Notes: generated by a model not told the origin, from the sequence alone. Shown: positions 7,588 through 16,563, counted from the stretch's first letter. The stretch is 63,168 nucleotides of DNA from Anaeromyxobacter sp. (GCA_025360965.1 JANYBC010000228.1:1-63168); one strand, 5' to 3'. Translations and numbers: made by a program.

Positions 7588-9009
7588 ATGACCTTCTCGA
7601 AGACCACGCCTCTGCGACTGGTGCTGCTCACCGTGGCCCTGGCCCTGGCCACGCCCGCCTCGGCGATCCCGGCCTTCGCCCGCAAGTACACGACCAGCTG
7701 CCTCACCTGCCACACCGTCTACCCGAAGCTGACGCCGTTCGGCGAGGCCTTCCGGCGCAACGGCTACATGTTCCCTGGCGTGGACTCCGACGTCATCAAG
7801 GCCGAGCAGATCCCCATGGGGCAGGAGGCCAACAAGAAGACCTTCCCGGAGACCGCCTGGCCCTCCAGCATCCCGGCCTCGGTGCCGCTCTCGGTCGGCG
7901 CCAACGGGAAGGCGGTCTTCACGCCATCCAAGACCTCCAGCGCCGGCGTCGCCTCCAACGGCACCAAGTTCACGCTGCAGGACCTGACCCCCGAGGCCCA
8001 CATCTGGGCGGGCGCTTCGGTCGACGACAACATCACCCTCTGGGCCGAGCTCACCTTCAGCGGAGCCGCCGACGTCGAGCACGCACAGATCCTCTTCAAC
8101 AACCTCCTCGGCCCGAAGCACGCCGTCAACCTGATCGTCGGCCACGGGTTCCCCAACGTGACCCAGTACGGACCGCACTCCTCCTACCTGGGCGACGCCA
8201 TGCTGCCCACCATGCCGGTCACCGCCATCTACCGCCCCGCCGACCTGGGCGCCGACCCCTGGACGCTGGTCGACAACTACACCGGCATGGAGGTGAACGG
8301 GGTCATCGGCGGCCGCTTCGACTACGCGCTCGGGCTCAACGCCGGCAAGACCCCCGGCTCCGGCCTCAGCGTTCCCACCGACAACTTCTACGGCCGCATC
8401 GGCTTCAAGGTGGGCGGCATGCGCCTCGACGGTGAGGGCTCATCCGGCGCCGCCGACGCCACGCGCCCCTGGGCCGAGGACGCCTTCGGCGTCTACGCCT
8501 TCGGCTATCAGTCACATTCCCGCGTCGATCCATCCGCGGTCGCGGCCGGCCTCACCACCTTCGGCGACACCGCCAACGTGATCGGCCTGGGCGCGCGCGG
8601 GACCTACGGCTCGGCCGAGCTGAACCTCGGCGCTTACAGCCAGAAGCACAACCACGCCTCCGACACCGAGGGCAAGGTGACCGGCACGGTGACCTTCGGC
8701 GAGCTCTCCTACGTGGTCTACCCCTGGCTGGTGCCGGCGGTGCGAGTCGAGCACTTCGGCCTCAAGCCGGACGGCGGCGACTCGATCAGCAATACGCTGA
8801 TCCAGCCGGGCGTCGCCTTCCTCATCCGGCCCAACGTAAAGCTGGTGACCGTCTTCAACTACGAGAGGACCAACGGCTTCCCCACCACCGGCGGCTGGAT
8901 GGGAGGCGCCTCCGACTTCGGCCAGCACGTCTCCACGGCACCCGCCTCCGGCGCCACCAAGCTCAGCGAGTTCGAGACGGTCGGCTTCTTCCTCGCCTGG
9001 GCCAACTGA
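7588..9009 (+). CDS. Monohaem c-type cytochrome with beta-barrel body, first gene of the ACIII cluster
   Basis: 473 residues: signal peptide about 1-28 (cleavage near ASA), then one haem site CLTCHTVYPKLTPFGEAFRRNGY right after the mature N-terminus, then about 430 residues of alternating, Gly/aromatic-rich strands ending in ...FFLAWAN, typical of an outer-membrane barrel or porin-like domain. The frame is open upstream but ATG 7588 has GGAG at 7578-7581 and gives a clean signal peptide. Family members of this type are annotated only as cytochrome c. An electron conduit or docking role at the outer membrane is possible but inferred. It is the first gene after the sigma-54 promoter, 19 bases from the cupredoxin gene. 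Confidence 0.8.
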   Translation: MTFSKTTPLRLVLLTVALALATPASAIPAFARKYTTSCLTCHTVYPKLTPFGEAFRRNGYMFPGVDSDVIKAEQIPMGQEANKKTFPETAWPSSIPASVPLSVGANGKAVFTPSKTSSAGVASNGTKFTLQDLTPEAHIWAGASVDDNITLWAELTFSGAADVEHAQILFNNLLGPKHAVNLIVGHGFPNVTQYGPHSSYLGDAMLPTMPVTAIYRPADLGADPWTLVDNYTGMEVNGVIGGRFDYALGLNAGKTPGSGLSVPTDNFYGRIGFKVGGMRLDGEGSSGAADATRPWAEDAFGVYAFGYQSHSRVDPSAVAAGLTTFGDTANVIGLGARGTYGSAELNLGAYSQKHNHASDTEGKVTGTVTFGELSYVVYPWLVPAVRVEHFGLKPDGGDSISNTLIQPGVAFLIRPNVKLVTVFNYERTNGFPTTGGWMGGASDFGQHVSTAPASGATKLSEFETVGFFLAWAN

Positions 9010-9028
9010 GCTGCCCCCGGAGATCACC

Positions 9029-9622
9029 ATGAGCACCATCGCCACGCGTCTCTCCCGGCTCCTGCTCCTCGTCGCCAGCGCCACCGTCGGCGTCGCCGCC
9101 GCGGACGGCGGCACCATCACCGGCAAGGTCGAGGCCACTCCCGCCAAGTACCTCGAGGAGACGGTGGTCTACCTCAAGGGCCCCAAGGGTGCGGTCAAGC
9201 CGGAGGTCAAGGTCATGGACCAGCGCGCCATGGCCTTCATCCCGCACGTCCTGGCGATCACGCTCGGTGACACCGTGAAGTTCCAGAACCACGACGGCGT
9301 GGTCCACAACGTCTACTCGCCGGACAACGAGGGCGTCAACCTGGGCTCCTTCAAGCAGGAGGAGGAGCGCTCCTACACCTTCGGGCAGGAGGGCTCCTAC
9401 AGCCAGCTCTGCAGCATGCACCCGGAGATGCTGGCCTACGTCTTCGTCTCCCCGACGCCGTACAAGGCGGTGGTCGACAAGAAGGGGAGCTTCACCATCA
9501 GCAACGTCCCGCCCGGCACCTGGCAGGTGGCGGTCTGGAACTCCCGCCTCAAGGCGGCCGACAAGAGCGTCACCGTGGTGGCCGGGCAGACCGTGACCGT
9601 GAACCTGGCCGTGAAGCGCTGA
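9029..9622 (+). CDS. Periplasmic cupredoxin (plastocyanin-like) protein
   Basis: 197 residues with a signal peptide (about 1-25). The cupredoxin domain carries the type-1 copper ligands His in GVVHNVYSPD and Cys-x2-His-x2-Met in QLCSMHPEM, so a mononuclear blue-copper site is expected. A small carboxypeptidase-regulatory-like beta-sandwich (SFTISNVPPGTWQVAVW to the end) follows. It would be a periplasmic one-electron carrier and, by position, a candidate electron acceptor for the alternative complex III encoded just downstream. ATG 9029 is preceded by GGAG. Confidence 0.88.
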   Translation: MSTIATRLSRLLLLVASATVGVAAADGGTITGKVEATPAKYLEETVVYLKGPKGAVKPEVKVMDQRAMAFIPHVLAITLGDTVKFQNHDGVVHNVYSPDNEGVNLGSFKQEEERSYTFGQEGSYSQLCSMHPEMLAYVFVSPTPYKAVVDKKGSFTISNVPPGTWQVAVWNSRLKAADKSVTVVAGQTVTVNLAVKR

Positions 9623-9632
9623 GGGTGGCCGC

Positions 9633-10289
9633 GTGAGCTTTGCCCACACCCGCCACGCCCTGGTGGTCGCGGCGGCGGCCATGCTGGCGTGCCAGCCGCC
9701 GGCACCTGCCCCGGGCTCGCCCGGGGCGGAGGCCGCCGCGGCGGAGCTCCCCGCCTGCGCTCCGCCGGTCGAGGCCGGTCCGGCAGGTGCGCCCTCCGCG
9801 CCCCTGCCGCCGCTCGGCATCACCATCGGCGCCCAGGGGGAGCCGGCCCCGGTCGGCGAGGTGGCCTTCAGCCACAGGGCTCACGCCGGCGACTGCAAGA
9901 TCCCCTGCCTGGCCTGCCACGTCTTCGCCACCCAGTCGCCGGTGGCCGGGATTCCCTCGGGTCGCAAGTGCATGGGCTGCCACAAGTTCGTGGCCAAGGA
10001 GAAGCTGGGGGTCCGCATCCTCGCGGCCAGGGTCAAGGCCGAGCAGCCGCTCCGCTGGGAGCGGGTCTTCGTCGTGCCGGACTTCATCTACTTCTCCCAC
10101 CGCGCCCACCTGCGGATCGAGGCGAAGGCCGACTGCAAGGACTGCGAGAAGGTCGAGTGCAAGGACTGCCACGGCGACGTGGCGTCCCAGAAGGTGGTCC
10201 GCCAGGAGACGCCGTTCACGATGGGAATGTGCCTGGGCTGCCACGAGAAGAAGAGGGCCCCACGCGGCTGCACGGTCTGCCACAAGTGA
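9633..10289 (+). CDS. actA: Alternative complex III subunit ActA, pentahaem cytochrome c
   Basis: 218 residues with exactly five CxxCH motifs (CLACH, CMGCH, CKDCH, CLGCH, CTVCH), matching the pentahaem ActA subunit that carries electrons on the periplasmic side of alternative complex III. The N-terminus has a signal sequence with a lipobox-like MLAC before QPP, so a lipid anchor is likely. FSHRAH segments before haems 1 and 3 supply distal His ligands, as usual in this class. GTG 9633 follows the cupredoxin stop by 10 bases. Confidence 0.93.
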   Translation: MSFAHTRHALVVAAAAMLACQPPAPAPGSPGAEAAAAELPACAPPVEAGPAGAPSAPLPPLGITIGAQGEPAPVGEVAFSHRAHAGDCKIPCLACHVFATQSPVAGIPSGRKCMGCHKFVAKEKLGVRILAARVKAEQPLRWERVFVVPDFIYFSHRAHLRIEAKADCKDCEKVECKDCHGDVASQKVVRQETPFTMGMCLGCHEKKRAPRGCTVCHK

Positions 10290-10299
10290 CGGGACACCC

Positions 10300-13071
10300 A
10301 TGAGACTGACACGTCGCACCTTCCTCGGCTCGGCCGTCGGCGTCCTCGGTATCGGCCTTCTGGAGGGCTGCAAGGAGAAGCTGCCACGGTACCTGGTGCC
10401 GTACTCGGCGCCGCCGGACGACGTCGTGCCCGGGCTGGCCCGGAAATACCGGACCGTCTGCCGCGAGTGCCCGGCTGCCTGTGGCGCCACGGTGAGGGTG
10501 CGCGAAGGCCGCGCCGTCAAGATGGAGGGGAGCCCGGACCACCCGGTCAGCCTGGGCGCGCTCTGTCCGGGCGGGCAGGCGGCCATCGAGCGGCTCTACG
10601 CGCCGACCCGGCTGGGGACGCCGCTGCTCGGGGGCAAGGAGGTCGCCTGGGACCGGGCCGAGGCGGCGCTGCTCGAAGGGCTGACGGGAACCCTGGCGGC
10701 CGGGAAGCGGGTGGTGGTGCTGAGCCGGCCTGAGCACGGTCAGCTCGGCGCCCTCTTCGGCGCCTGGCTGGCGGCGCTCGGCCAGCCGTCCTCGCAGGTG
10801 GTCAGCTTCGACCCGATGGCGCGCGGGTGGCTCCGCGAAGGGCAGCGGCGGGCCTTCGGGACCACCGCCACGCCCAGCTACGACTTCGCCGCGGCCAGGC
10901 TGCTCCTCTCCATCGGCGACGACTTCGTAGAGGAGGGATCGCCCGTCGAGGCGGCGCGAGCGCTCGGTGAGCACCGGGCCGCTGGGGGGCGCTCCATCTA
11001 CCTTGGGCCGCGGCTCTCGCTGACGGCGGCCTCGGCGGACGAGTGGCTCTCGGTCGAGCCCGGGACGGAGCTGACCTTCGTGCTCGGGCTGGCGCGCCAG
11101 GTCCTCGAGCGGCTCGGCTCCCGGGTGGCGCTCCCGCCCGCCGTCGCCGACGGGCTGCGCTCCCGGCTCGCGCCCTACGATGACGCCGCGGTGGCGGCAC
11201 GCTCCAGGCTCAGCAAGGGGACGGTGGCCGAGCTGGCCGCCGCGTTGATCGCGGCCAGCCCGAGCCTGGTGGTCGGACCGGGCCGCGTCGCCGCCGGCAG
11301 CGACGCCGCAGCGCTGGCCGAGGCGGTCTACGTCCTCAACGCGCTGCTCGGCAACGTCGGGAAGACGCTGCGCTTCCTCGCTGATCCGCCGCGGCCACCT
11401 GGCATGGAGCAGGCCGAGTTCATCCGGCGAGCGGCGGCCGGCGAGATCGGCATGGTGCTGCTCCACCACGCCGATCCGCTCGCCTTCGGCCCGGTCCAGG
11501 CCGGCCTCGCCGCGGCGCTGGGGCGTGTCCCGATCGTGGCCGCCTTCACCAACGAGCTGGACCTCACGGCGCGCCAGGCGCAGCTGGTCCTCCCCGACCA
11601 TCACTTCCTCGAGAGCTGGTCCGACGTGACCCCGCGGCCCGGCGTGCAGGGCATCCAGCAGCCGGTCATGACGCCGGTGCTCGGGACCCGCCCTGCCGCC
11701 GACGTGTTGCTGGCGGCGGCCCGCGCCCTCGGCAAGACGGCCGGACTCCCAGAGGGCTCCTTCGGCGAGGCGATGCGCCAGGCCTTCACAGAGAAGGAGA
11801 TCGAGGCCGGCGGCCGGTTCGAGGTGGTGACGCCGCTGGCGGTGGCGCTGCTGCCGAGCGCGCTCGGCTCGCTGCCGGCGCCGGCCCAACGCCGCGGCCC
11901 GGGCATGGGGCTCCCGCTGGTGGTGGCCCCGACCATCCGCCACCTCGACGGTCGCACCCCGCGCAGCGCCCTGCTCCAGGAGATGCCCGACCCGCTCTCA
12001 GGCTTCTCCTGGACCGGCTGGGTCGAGTTCCACCCGACCACCGCCCTGGCGCTCAAGGTCAAGGCGGGCGACGTGGTCGCGCTGGAGGGCCCGGGCGGCC
12101 GGGTCGACCTGCCGGCCCACGTCACCCCGGCCATCAGGCCAGGCCTGGTCGCCGTGCCGGTGGGCGACGCCACCAGCCTGCTCGACGGGGCTGGCCCCAT
12201 CGGCCTCGGCGTGCGAGTCACTGCGGTGCCGACCGGCCTGCAGCGCCCCCTGCACCTCCCCGAGGAGGGGCGACACCAGCATGGCCGTGAGCTGGCGCGG
12301 AGCGTCAGCCGCGCCGCCCCGCGGCTTCCCCCGCAGGACCCGTTGCCGTCGATGTACCCCGCCGTGGAGCACCCCGACCACCGCTGGGGCCTGGCCATCG
12401 ACCTGGACCGCTGCACCGGCTGCGGCGCCTGCACCGCGGCCTGCTACGTCGAGAACAACCTCCCCATCGTCGGCGCCGAGGACATGCAGCGGGGTCGCTC
12501 GATGTCGTGGCTGCGAATCCAGGCCTTCGTCGACGAGACCCCGGCGGGGCCGGAGGCCTCCTTCCTCCCGCTCGGCTGTCAGCACTGCAGCAACGCGCCC
12601 TGCGAAGCGGTCTGCCCGACCTTCGCGACCTACCACACCCAGGAGGGGCTCAACGCGCAGATCTACGCCCGCTGCATCGGCACGCGGTACTGCGAGAACA
12701 ACTGCCCCTACGGCGTCCGGCGCTTCAACTTCTCGGAGTGGCCGCGGGAGGGCAACGCCCGGCTCGGCCTCAACCCGGACGTCACCGTCCGAGATCGCGG
12801 GGTGACCGAGAAGTGCTCGCTCTGCATCCACCGGATCAGCGCCGGGGAGGAGGAGGCCCGGCTTGACGGGCGGAAGCAGCTGCGCGACGGCGAGATCGTC
12901 TCGGCCTGTGCCGCCACCTGCCCGACCCGGGCCATCGTCTTCGGCGACCTCAAGGACCCCGGGTCCGAGATCTCCCGCCGGGCCGCCGACGGCCGCGCCT
13001 ACAAGCTCCTCGGCGAGCTCAACACCGAGCCGGGCGTCGTCTACCTCGCACGCCGCAGGGAGAAGGCCTGA
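10300..13071 (+). CDS. actB: Alternative complex III subunit ActB, molybdopterin-oxidoreductase-like and Fe-S fusion
   Basis: 923 residues. A twin-arginine signal RRTFLGS (about 5-11) leads a molybdopterin-oxidoreductase-like domain (to about 670) and a C-terminal ferredoxin-type domain. The Fe-S domain has CTGCGACTAAC, CQHCSNAPCEAVC, CIGTRYCENNC and CSLC...CAATC. In the third group the second cysteine is Thr795, the arrangement expected for the [3Fe-4S] cluster known from ActB, with the rest as [4Fe-4S]. The N-terminal domain also keeps four cysteines (54, 57, 61, 89), the fold's usual cluster site, although published ACIII structures carry no molybdenum cofactor. Start ATG 10300 is 10 bases after actA. 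Confidence 0.93.
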   Translation: MRLTRRTFLGSAVGVLGIGLLEGCKEKLPRYLVPYSAPPDDVVPGLARKYRTVCRECPAACGATVRVREGRAVKMEGSPDHPVSLGALCPGGQAAIERLYAPTRLGTPLLGGKEVAWDRAEAALLEGLTGTLAAGKRVVVLSRPEHGQLGALFGAWLAALGQPSSQVVSFDPMARGWLREGQRRAFGTTATPSYDFAAARLLLSIGDDFVEEGSPVEAARALGEHRAAGGRSIYLGPRLSLTAASADEWLSVEPGTELTFVLGLARQVLERLGSRVALPPAVADGLRSRLAPYDDAAVAARSRLSKGTVAELAAALIAASPSLVVGPGRVAAGSDAAALAEAVYVLNALLGNVGKTLRFLADPPRPPGMEQAEFIRRAAAGEIGMVLLHHADPLAFGPVQAGLAAALGRVPIVAAFTNELDLTARQAQLVLPDHHFLESWSDVTPRPGVQGIQQPVMTPVLGTRPAADVLLAAARALGKTAGLPEGSFGEAMRQAFTEKEIEAGGRFEVVTPLAVALLPSALGSLPAPAQRRGPGMGLPLVVAPTIRHLDGRTPRSALLQEMPDPLSGFSWTGWVEFHPTTALALKVKAGDVVALEGPGGRVDLPAHVTPAIRPGLVAVPVGDATSLLDGAGPIGLGVRVTAVPTGLQRPLHLPEEGRHQHGRELARSVSRAAPRLPPQDPLPSMYPAVEHPDHRWGLAIDLDRCTGCGACTAACYVENNLPIVGAEDMQRGRSMSWLRIQAFVDETPAGPEASFLPLGCQHCSNAPCEAVCPTFATYHTQEGLNAQIYARCIGTRYCENNCPYGVRRFNFSEWPREGNARLGLNPDVTVRDRGVTEKCSLCIHRISAGEEEARLDGRKQLRDGEIVSACAATCPTRAIVFGDLKDPGSEISRRAADGRAYKLLGELNTEPGVVYLARRREKA

Positions 13072-13072
13072 C

Positions 13073-14416
13073 GTGAGCGACTCCAAGATCACCCAGATCG
13101 AGCGGGACACACTGGCCACCATGTCCTCGACCTCCCGGCTCTACTGGGCCGGGCTGGCCGGCTCGGTCATCCTGGTGGCGATCGGCGGCTGGGCCTGGTC
13201 GCTGGCGTTGCGCCAGGGGCTCGGCGTCCTCGGGCTCAACGAGCCGGTGATGTGGGGCGCCCTCATCACCACCTTCGTCTTCTTCATCGGCGTGAGCCAC
13301 TCCGGGACGCTGGTCTCGGCCATCCTCTACTTCACCCGCTCTCCGCTCCGCGCGGCCATCGGCCGCTCGGCGGAGGCCATGACGGTCATCACCATCCTCA
13401 CCGCCGGGCTCTACCCCATCATCCACATCGGCCGCTCTTGGCTCTTCTTCTTCGTGCTGGCCTACCCGAACCAGCGCCAGCTCTGGCCCAACTTCCGGTC
13501 GCCGCTCACCTGGGACGTCTTCGCCATCAGCTCCTACGTGACGGTCAGCGGCCTGTTCCTCTACATGGGGATGCTGCCAGACCTGGCGCTGCTCTCCCGC
13601 CGCATCACCGGCTGGCGCCGCCCACTCTACCGGGTGCTCTCGCTGGGCTTCTCCGGGACCGACGCCGAGTGGACGCTCTTCGAGAAGGCCTATCCCATCT
13701 TCGCCGCGGTGGTGGTCCCGCTGGCCGTCTCGGTGCACAGCGTCGTCTCCTGGGACTTCGCCATGTCGGTGATGCCGGGGTGGCACTCCGCCATCTTCGC
13801 CCCCTACTTCGTGGCTGGCGCCATCTTCTCGGGGATCGCCATGGCCATCCTGCTGCTCTCCGGCCTGCGCCGAGGCTACAGGCTCGAGGGCCACATCAAG
13901 CCGGCGCACTTCGACCTGATGGCCAAGCTGCTGCTGGCGATGTCGCTGGTGATGACCTTCGTCTACCTGACCGAGTTCTTCATGGCCTTCTTCCGGGGGA
14001 ACGCGGCCGAGATCGAGGTCTTCAGGTGGCGGGCCACCGGGAGCTACGCCTGGGTCTTCTGGCTGGTCATGTTCTGCAACGGCGTGGCGCCCCTGGCCTG
14101 CTTCTGGCGGCGCGTCCGGCGCAGCCTCCCGGCGCTGATCGTCATCTCGGTGCTGGTCTCCGTCGGCATGTGGTTCGAGCGGTTCCTCTTCATCGTCACC
14201 ACCCTGGCGCACTCCTACAACCCGGCCAACTGGGGACACTACATCCCGACCTGGCCCGAGCTGCTCATCTGCCTGGGCGGCTTCGGCTGGTTCCTCATGC
14301 TGTTCCTGATCTTCGTGAAGGTCTTCCCGTCGATGTCGGTGGCCGAGACCATGCAGCACGAGCACGCCCTGTCGCTGCCGGCCACCGGGGACGAGGCCGA
14401 GGTGACCCATGCCTGA
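13073..14416 (+). CDS. actC: Alternative complex III subunit ActC, NrfD-like quinol-oxidising membrane protein
   Basis: 447-residue integral membrane protein with about ten transmembrane helices, NrfD/PsrC family. Conserved stretches include the ALITTFVFFIGVSHSGTL helix, GLYPIIHIGRSW and MPGWHSAIFAPYFVAGA. ActC holds a quinol site facing the periplasm and contacts the Fe-S part of ActB. GTG 13073 begins one base after the actB stop and gives a normal family N-terminus; the frame is open further upstream inside actB. The stop overlaps actD by 8 bases. Confidence 0.93.
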   Translation: MSDSKITQIERDTLATMSSTSRLYWAGLAGSVILVAIGGWAWSLALRQGLGVLGLNEPVMWGALITTFVFFIGVSHSGTLVSAILYFTRSPLRAAIGRSAEAMTVITILTAGLYPIIHIGRSWLFFFVLAYPNQRQLWPNFRSPLTWDVFAISSYVTVSGLFLYMGMLPDLALLSRRITGWRRPLYRVLSLGFSGTDAEWTLFEKAYPIFAAVVVPLAVSVHSVVSWDFAMSVMPGWHSAIFAPYFVAGAIFSGIAMAILLLSGLRRGYRLEGHIKPAHFDLMAKLLLAMSLVMTFVYLTEFFMAFFRGNAAEIEVFRWRATGSYAWVFWLVMFCNGVAPLACFWRRVRRSLPALIVISVLVSVGMWFERFLFIVTTLAHSYNPANWGHYIPTWPELLICLGGFGWFLMLFLIFVKVFPSMSVAETMQHEHALSLPATGDEAEVTHA

Positions 14417-14912
14417 CGATCTGGTGGCGGTCTTCTCCGACCCCGACGCCGCGGCCGCCGCGCTCCGCCAGCTGGGCGCGGCCTCGATCCACGGGGTGCG
14501 GGTGATCAGCCCGGCCCCCTACCCCGCCGTGCACCTCACCGGGCAGCCCGGCCCGTGGCGTTACCTCGGGTCCATCGCGCTGGTGGGGGGGCTCACCGGC
14601 CTGGCGGCCGCCACGGCCCTGCAGGTGGTCACCTCCCGCTCCCTCAACATCATCGTGGGCGGCAAGCCCATCGTCGCCTGGCCGGCCTTCGGCGTCGTCA
14701 TGTTCGAGCTCACCATGCTGTTCGCGGGCATCTTCAACTTCTCGGCGCTGGTCCTGCTCTCCGCCGTGGCGCGCCGCAAGGTCCCGGCCGCGGCGCGTCG
14801 GTTGGCCGACTCGGAGCGGATCGTGGTGCTGGTTCCGGCGGCACGGCTCCGCGGCGGCGCCGAGGCCACGGTCAGGGCCGCCTTGAAGCACGCCGTGGAG
14901 GTGCGGTCATGA
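14409..14912 (+). CDS. actD: Alternative complex III subunit ActD (DUF3341)
   Basis: 167 residues: a short cytoplasmic ferredoxin-like-fold segment (DDLVAVFSDPDAAAAALRQL) and two transmembrane helices (about 53-75 and 93-120), the typical ActD layout. Between the helices lies a conserved GGKPIVAWPAFGVVMFE. Structural subunit. It starts inside the end of actC and its stop overlaps actE by 4 bases (ATGA). Confidence 0.92.
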   Translation: MPDDLVAVFSDPDAAAAALRQLGAASIHGVRVISPAPYPAVHLTGQPGPWRYLGSIALVGGLTGLAAATALQVVTSRSLNIIVGGKPIVAWPAFGVVMFELTMLFAGIFNFSALVLLSAVARRKVPAAARRLADSERIVVLVPAARLRGGAEATVRAALKHAVEVRS

Positions 14913-15427
14913 ACCGCCGGCTCCTGCCCCTGGGTGCCCTCGCCCTGGCCGCCTGCAGCTCCAACGTGCAGTGGCCCGCCAGCATGGAGCTGCAGCCCTC
15001 GGTCCAGCCGCTGGCGGAGGCGCGCCCGCCTCCGGCCGGCTCGATCCCCCTGGGTGGCCTGGAGACGCTCGCCGACCGCGAGGACGTCGCCGACCTGAAG
15101 CCCCCGGCGCCGTTCGACGCGGCCGTCGAGGTGCGGGGCAAGGCGCTCTTCGCCGTGCACTGCACCGCGTGCCACGGTCCGGACGCCAAGGGAGACGGCC
15201 CGGTCTCGGCCAGGTTCCCGCCGGCGCCCAACCTGCGTCACGTCTCCATCTGCAAGCGCGGCGACGGCTTCCTCTACGGCACCCTCACCGCCGGTGGGAA
15301 GGCCATGCCGCCCATGCGGGAGGGCACCTCCTCCAGAGACCGCTGGGCCCTGGTGGCCTTCGTCCGATCGCTCCAGCGTGAAGGCTGCGTCGGTACGCTT
15401 GGTCGGCAGGACGGGGTGACGCCATGA
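14909..15427 (+). CDS. actE: Alternative complex III subunit ActE, monohaem cytochrome c
   Basis: 172-residue lipoprotein (LAAC lipobox at about 13-16) with one haem site CTACHGPDAKGDGPV and a downstream AMPPM supplying the probable Met axial ligand. ActE is the monohaem subunit, the last relay before the external acceptor. ATG 14909 overlaps the actD stop by 4 bases, and its own stop overlaps actF by 4 bases. Confidence 0.93.
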   Translation: MNRRLLPLGALALAACSSNVQWPASMELQPSVQPLAEARPPPAGSIPLGGLETLADREDVADLKPPAPFDAAVEVRGKALFAVHCTACHGPDAKGDGPVSARFPPAPNLRHVSICKRGDGFLYGTLTAGGKAMPPMREGTSSRDRWALVAFVRSLQREGCVGTLGRQDGVTP

Positions 15428-16482
15428 GCTGGCATCGAGCGGCCTACGCCGGCATCGGCGCGCGCGCGACCTGGACGGCCATGGTGGCGGTGGTGCTCGG
15501 CGTCGGGGCCTTCGTGACCGGCAAGGGCGCGGTCGAGGCCTCGCGCACCTTCGGCACCTTCCTGGCGGCCTGGCTCTTCCTCGCGGGGCTGGCCATGGGG
15601 GCGGTGGCCGCCCGGTCGCTCTTCAAGGTCGTCGGGGCACGCTGGGCACGCCCGCTCACCGACGCCGCCGCCGGGCTGACGGCGTTCGTCCCGGCCGCCT
15701 CGCTGCTCCTGGCGGTGGTCCTGGTGGGCGCGCTCCCGCGCTTCGCCACCGCGACGGGCTGGCTGAGCCCGGTCAGCCTGATCGGCCGGAACGTCCTGCT
15801 CAACGCCATCCTGTTCGGGTTCGCCTGGCTCCGCTTCCGGCGCACCGACGGCGTGGGGCCCCCTCCGTCGCTGGCCGAGGCCGTCGGCTTCCTCGTGGTC
15901 TTCGGGCTGGTGCTCTCGCTCTGGTCGTTCGACTTCATCCTCGGGCCGGACCCCATCTTCGGGAACACCCTCATCGGTCCCTTCCTCTTCACCGGGGCCT
16001 TCCTCTCGGGGACCGGCCTGGTGACGCTCATGGCCCTGGCCCGGGGGAGCCTCCCGGACCGGGCGCGGCGCGACGCCGCCTCCCTGGTCTTCGCGCTGGC
16101 CATCTTCTGGGTCTACCTGTTCTGCTCCCAGGCGCTCACCTTCTGGTATGGCAACCTCCCGGACGAGATCACCTGGGCGCTGCGCCGGCTCGCCGACGGG
16201 TGGGGCGCCGTGATCTGGATGGTGTTGCTCCTGGTCTTCGCGCTGCCGTTCCTGGGGCTGCTCCATCCGGCCGGCCGGCGCTCGCCGCTGGTCCTCGCCA
16301 CGGTGCTGGTGGGACAGCTGGTGGGGCTCTGGCTCTGCTGCTACCTGCTGGTGGTGCCCTCCTTCTCCCCGGTCGGTAGCGGCCCGCTGGGCCTGCGCGA
16401 CCTTCTGGTCTCACTGGGCATGCTCGGGATCTTCGTGCTGGCCGTGGCGCCGGCCCTCGACGAGGCGACGGCCCCGGCCTAG
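15424..16482 (+). CDS. actF: Alternative complex III subunit ActF, second NrfD-like membrane protein
   Basis: 352 residues, about ten transmembrane helices, shorter paralogue of ActC. The segment GNTLIGPFLFTGAFLSGTGL is the recognisable ActF signature. In solved complexes ActF pairs with ActC and is proposed to contribute a proton path, without a redox group. It is the last act gene. No caa3, cbb3 or aa3 oxidase gene follows, unlike many ACIII operons. Confidence 0.92.
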   Translation: MSWHRAAYAGIGARATWTAMVAVVLGVGAFVTGKGAVEASRTFGTFLAAWLFLAGLAMGAVAARSLFKVVGARWARPLTDAAAGLTAFVPAASLLLAVVLVGALPRFATATGWLSPVSLIGRNVLLNAILFGFAWLRFRRTDGVGPPPSLAEAVGFLVVFGLVLSLWSFDFILGPDPIFGNTLIGPFLFTGAFLSGTGLVTLMALARGSLPDRARRDAASLVFALAIFWVYLFCSQALTFWYGNLPDEITWALRRLADGWGAVIWMVLLLVFALPFLGLLHPAGRRSPLVLATVLVGQLVGLWLCCYLLVVPSFSPVGSGPLGLRDLLVSLGMLGIFVLAVAPALDEATAPA

Positions 16483-16500
16483 GCAGAGGCGGTGGCGTGA

Positions 16501-16531
16501 TACCCCGGACTCCGAGGAGTCACTTGGGGTA
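16501..16531 (+). terminator. Imperfect inverted repeat after actF
   Basis: TACCCC ... GGGGTA at the ends, with an inner GACTCC-GA-GGAGTC, 18 bases after the actF stop and 33 bases before the peptidase gene. No T-run follows. It may be a terminator of the act operon or an operator of the next gene. Confidence 0.4.
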
Positions 16532-16563
16532 GCCTGCGCGCTCACTTCGAGGTCACATCGACC

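Noticed and set aside
10300-13071. Annotating ActB as an active molybdenum oxidoreductase
   Set aside because: The surrounding actA and actC-F genes and the fused Fe-S domain identify it as ActB, which has no molybdenum cofactor in known complexes.
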